Below, in pieces: positions 13,400-14,983 of a DNA stretch of 14,983 nucleotides. The stretch is from CAZSRL01 sp964609615 (GTDB taxonomy: Bacteria; Bacillota_I; Bacilli_A; RF39; UBA660). The stretch's first letter is position 1; each line of letters begins with the position of its first letter. The notes under the pieces were generated by a model. The model saw only the letters and a program-made list of their open reading frames with translations. It made no database searches and was not told the DNA's origin. A program made the position numbers and the translations under genes. Location of the stretch: the NCBI GenBank assembly GCA_964609615.1, contig CAZSRL010000018.1:1-14983 (forward strand). Direction: 5' to 3'.

Positions 13400-14881
13400 A
13401 TGAGAGAATTAACAGATCAAGAAATTGCAAGAAGAAACAAATTAAATGAATTTAGAGAAAGAGGTATAGATCCTTTCGGTCATAGATTTGAAGTAAAAGA
13501 TTATTCAAATGATTTAAAAGATAAATATCTTAATTTAGAAAAGGAAGATTTAGAAAAGAAAAAAGTAACTGCTACTATCGCAGGTCGTATAATGACAAAA
13601 CGTGGTAAGGGTAAAGTTGGATTTATGAATCTTCAAGATAAGTTTGGTCAAATACAAGTTTATGTTAGAAAAGATGAAATAGGAGAAGATATGTATTATA
13701 TCTTTGATAAAAATGATATTGGTGACATTGTTGGTGTTGAAGGTGAAGTTATGAAAACTCACACCGGAGAACTTACAATAAAAGCACAAAAATATACACA
13801 TTTATCTAAATCAATCAGACCATTACCAGAAAAATATCATGGACTACAAGATACAGAAGAAAGATTTAGAAGAAGATATGTAGATTTAATTATGAACGAT
13901 GATGCTAGAAAAATTGCATTTATGAGACCGAAAGTAATTAGAAGTATTCAAAATTATTTAGATGAAAAAGGATATACAGAAGTTGAAACTCCAATATTAG
14001 GTACTATATTAGGAGGGGCAAACGCTAGACCATTTGTAACTCATCACAATACATTAGGAATAGATATGTATTTAAGAGTTGCTACTGAACTTAATTTAAA
14101 AAGATTAATAGTTGGAGGAATGGGAGCAGTATATGAAATAGGTAAAGATTTTAGAAATGAAGGAATGGATAAAAATCATAACCCTGAATTTACTATGATT
14201 GAGCTATATGAAGCATATTCAAATTTAGAAGGTATGATGGATATAACTGAAGGAATTATAAAAAATGCAGCAGAAAAAGTACTTGATACTATGAAAATAG
14301 AATATAGAGGACATAAATTAGATTTAGCAAAACCATTTAAAAGAATTCATATGGTAGATGCTGTTAAAGATGCATGTGGAGTTGATTTTTATAAAGTAAA
14401 AGATGATGAAGAAGCAAAAAAACTTGCAAAAGAACATAATATAGAAATTGAAGAACATTATAAATATGGACATATAGTTGAAGAATTCTTTGCTAAATAT
14501 TGCGAGGATAATGTAATAGAACCAACATTTGTTTATGGGCATCCAACAGATATTAGTCCACTTGCTAAAAAAGATAGTTCAGATGAAAGATTTACTAGAA
14601 GATTTGAATTGTTTATTGTTGGAAAAGAATTTGCAAATGCATTTTCTGAGTTAAATGATCCAATAGATCAAAGAGAAAGATTTGAAGCACAAGTTGCTGA
14701 ACAAGAAATGGGAAATGAAGAAGCAACTGATATGGATGAAGATTATGTAGAAGCATTAGAATATGGTCTTCCACCAACTGGAGGAATGGGTCTTGGAATT
14801 GATAGATTAGTTATGTTACTTTCAGGAGCAGAAACAATTAGAGAAGTTATTTTATTCCCAACAATGAAATTAAAAGATTAA
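13400..14881 (+). CDS. lysS: Lysyl-tRNA synthetase, class II
   Basis: Charges tRNA-Lys with lysine. The 493-aa product is full length. The N-terminal OB-fold anticodon-binding domain spans ~55-145 (ATIAGRIMTKRGKGKVGFMNLQD). The class II catalytic core follows, with motif 1 near ETPIL (196-200) and RPFVTHHNTLGIDMYLRVATE (210-230). Motif 2 is FRNEGMDKNHNPEFTMIELY (251-270). Motif 3 is at the C-terminus, GGMGLGIDRLVMLL then REVILFP. AAGGAGG at 13385-13391 lies 8 nt before ATG 13400. Expression should follow lysine starvation through the T-box upstream. Adjacent dus is probably on a separate transcript. Confidence 0.98.
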   Translation: MRELTDQEIARRNKLNEFRERGIDPFGHRFEVKDYSNDLKDKYLNLEKEDLEKKKVTATIAGRIMTKRGKGKVGFMNLQDKFGQIQVYVRKDEIGEDMYYIFDKNDIGDIVGVEGEVMKTHTGELTIKAQKYTHLSKSIRPLPEKYHGLQDTEERFRRRYVDLIMNDDARKIAFMRPKVIRSIQNYLDEKGYTEVETPILGTILGGANARPFVTHHNTLGIDMYLRVATELNLKRLIVGGMGAVYEIGKDFRNEGMDKNHNPEFTMIELYEAYSNLEGMMDITEGIIKNAAEKVLDTMKIEYRGHKLDLAKPFKRIHMVDAVKDACGVDFYKVKDDEEAKKLAKEHNIEIEEHYKYGHIVEEFFAKYCEDNVIEPTFVYGHPTDISPLAKKDSSDERFTRRFELFIVGKEFANAFSELNDPIDQRERFEAQVAEQEMGNEEATDMDEDYVEALEYGLPPTGGMGLGIDRLVMLLSGAETIREVILFPTMKLKD

Positions 14882-14904
14882 GCACTTTAGTGCTTTTTTC
14901 TTTT
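14880..14904 (+). terminator. Rho-independent terminator of lysS
   Basis: AAGCACT (14880-14886) pairs with AGTGCTT (14889-14895), drawn with GCAC/GTGC as the core and a TTTA loop. A T-rich tract (14894-14904, interrupted by one C) follows. It starts in the lysS stop codon. Confidence 0.87.
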
Positions 14905-14921
14905 ATAAATGGAAAAAGTAA

Positions 14922-14950
14922 GTGTCCGAAAAGGACATAAAAAAAGACAC
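14922..14950. repeat. Nested inverted repeats after lysS
   Basis: TGTCC (14923-14927) and GGACA (14933-14937) form a 5-bp hairpin with a GAAAA loop. GTGTC (14922-14926) can instead pair with GACAC (14946-14950). The two pairings exclude each other. There is no T run after either, so this is not a simple terminator. It may be a leader RNA or mobile-element end; I cannot decide because the window stops 33 bp later. Confidence 0.4.
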
Positions 14951-14972
14951 ATATAATTACCTATGATACAAT
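14944..14972 (+). promoter_or_regulatory. Candidate promoter reading out of the window
   Basis: An extended -10 element, TGATACAAT (14964-14972), sits 17 bp from a weak -35 AAGACA (14944-14949). Presumably it serves a gene beyond the window end. No coding sequence is visible in 14882-14983. Confidence 0.4.
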
Positions 14973-14983
14973 GTAATTGAAAA

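Noticed and set aside
1..14983. CRISPR arrays, tRNA or rRNA genes, prophage or toxin-antitoxin modules
   Set aside because: No spaced direct repeats, tRNA cloverleaf signatures or rRNA segments were seen, and every gap over 80 bp is explained by a promoter, terminator or the T-box.

Overview
The window is a stretch of AT-rich bacterial chromosome. It carries the distal S10, spc and alpha ribosomal-protein clusters, followed by a small accessory gene and a dus-lysS locus. Gene order, the zinc-type S14 (CxxC...CxxC), the bacterial RNAP alpha subunit, strong Shine-Dalgarno sequences and a T-box riboswitch point to a low-GC Gram-positive (Bacillota/Bacilli or a deep Erysipelotrichia/RF39-like relative; this placement is inference). 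UGA is a stop codon (adk and map end in TGA, Trp is TGG), so this is not a code-4 mycoplasma.

Layout, all on the + strand. Positions 1-5881 hold ribosomal proteins in the order rpsS (5' truncated by the window edge), rplV, rpsC, rplP, rpmC, rpsQ, rplN, rplX, rplE, rpsZ/rpsN, rpsH, rplF, rplR, rpsE, rplO. The rpmD (L30) gene that usually lies between rpsE and rplO is absent; the two genes abut directly. Positions 5882-8889 hold secY, adk, map, infA and rpmJ. Positions 8901-10984 hold rpsM, rpsK, rpoA and rplQ, closed by an intrinsic terminator. Gaps are 0-20 bp or small overlaps, so this reads as one long transcription unit whose promoter lies upstream of the window.

Positions 11009-12081 are a self-contained unit (promoter, gene, terminator) for a membrane-anchored, probably extracellular repeat protein. 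All eight of its cysteines occur as one pair per repeat. This is the least ordinary gene here.

Positions 12136-13107 encode a tRNA-dihydrouridine synthase. Positions 13141-13399 hold a strong promoter and a lysine-type T-box leader ahead of lysS (13400-14881), which ends in its own terminator. The T-box expression platform looks unusual: the terminator's 5' arm is the 3' arm of Stem III, and the canonical antiterminator lies nested inside the terminator hairpin. The last 80 bp contain inverted repeats and a candidate promoter reading out of the window.

Functionally the window is the translation and secretion core: ribosome assembly, the SecY channel, adenylate balance, N-terminal Met removal, initiation, transcription, tRNA modification and Lys-tRNA charging. 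I found no novel multi-gene system. The points worth a second look are the T-box geometry, the cysteine-stapled repeat protein, the missing L30, a shortened L24 and an adenylate kinase with altered signature residues.
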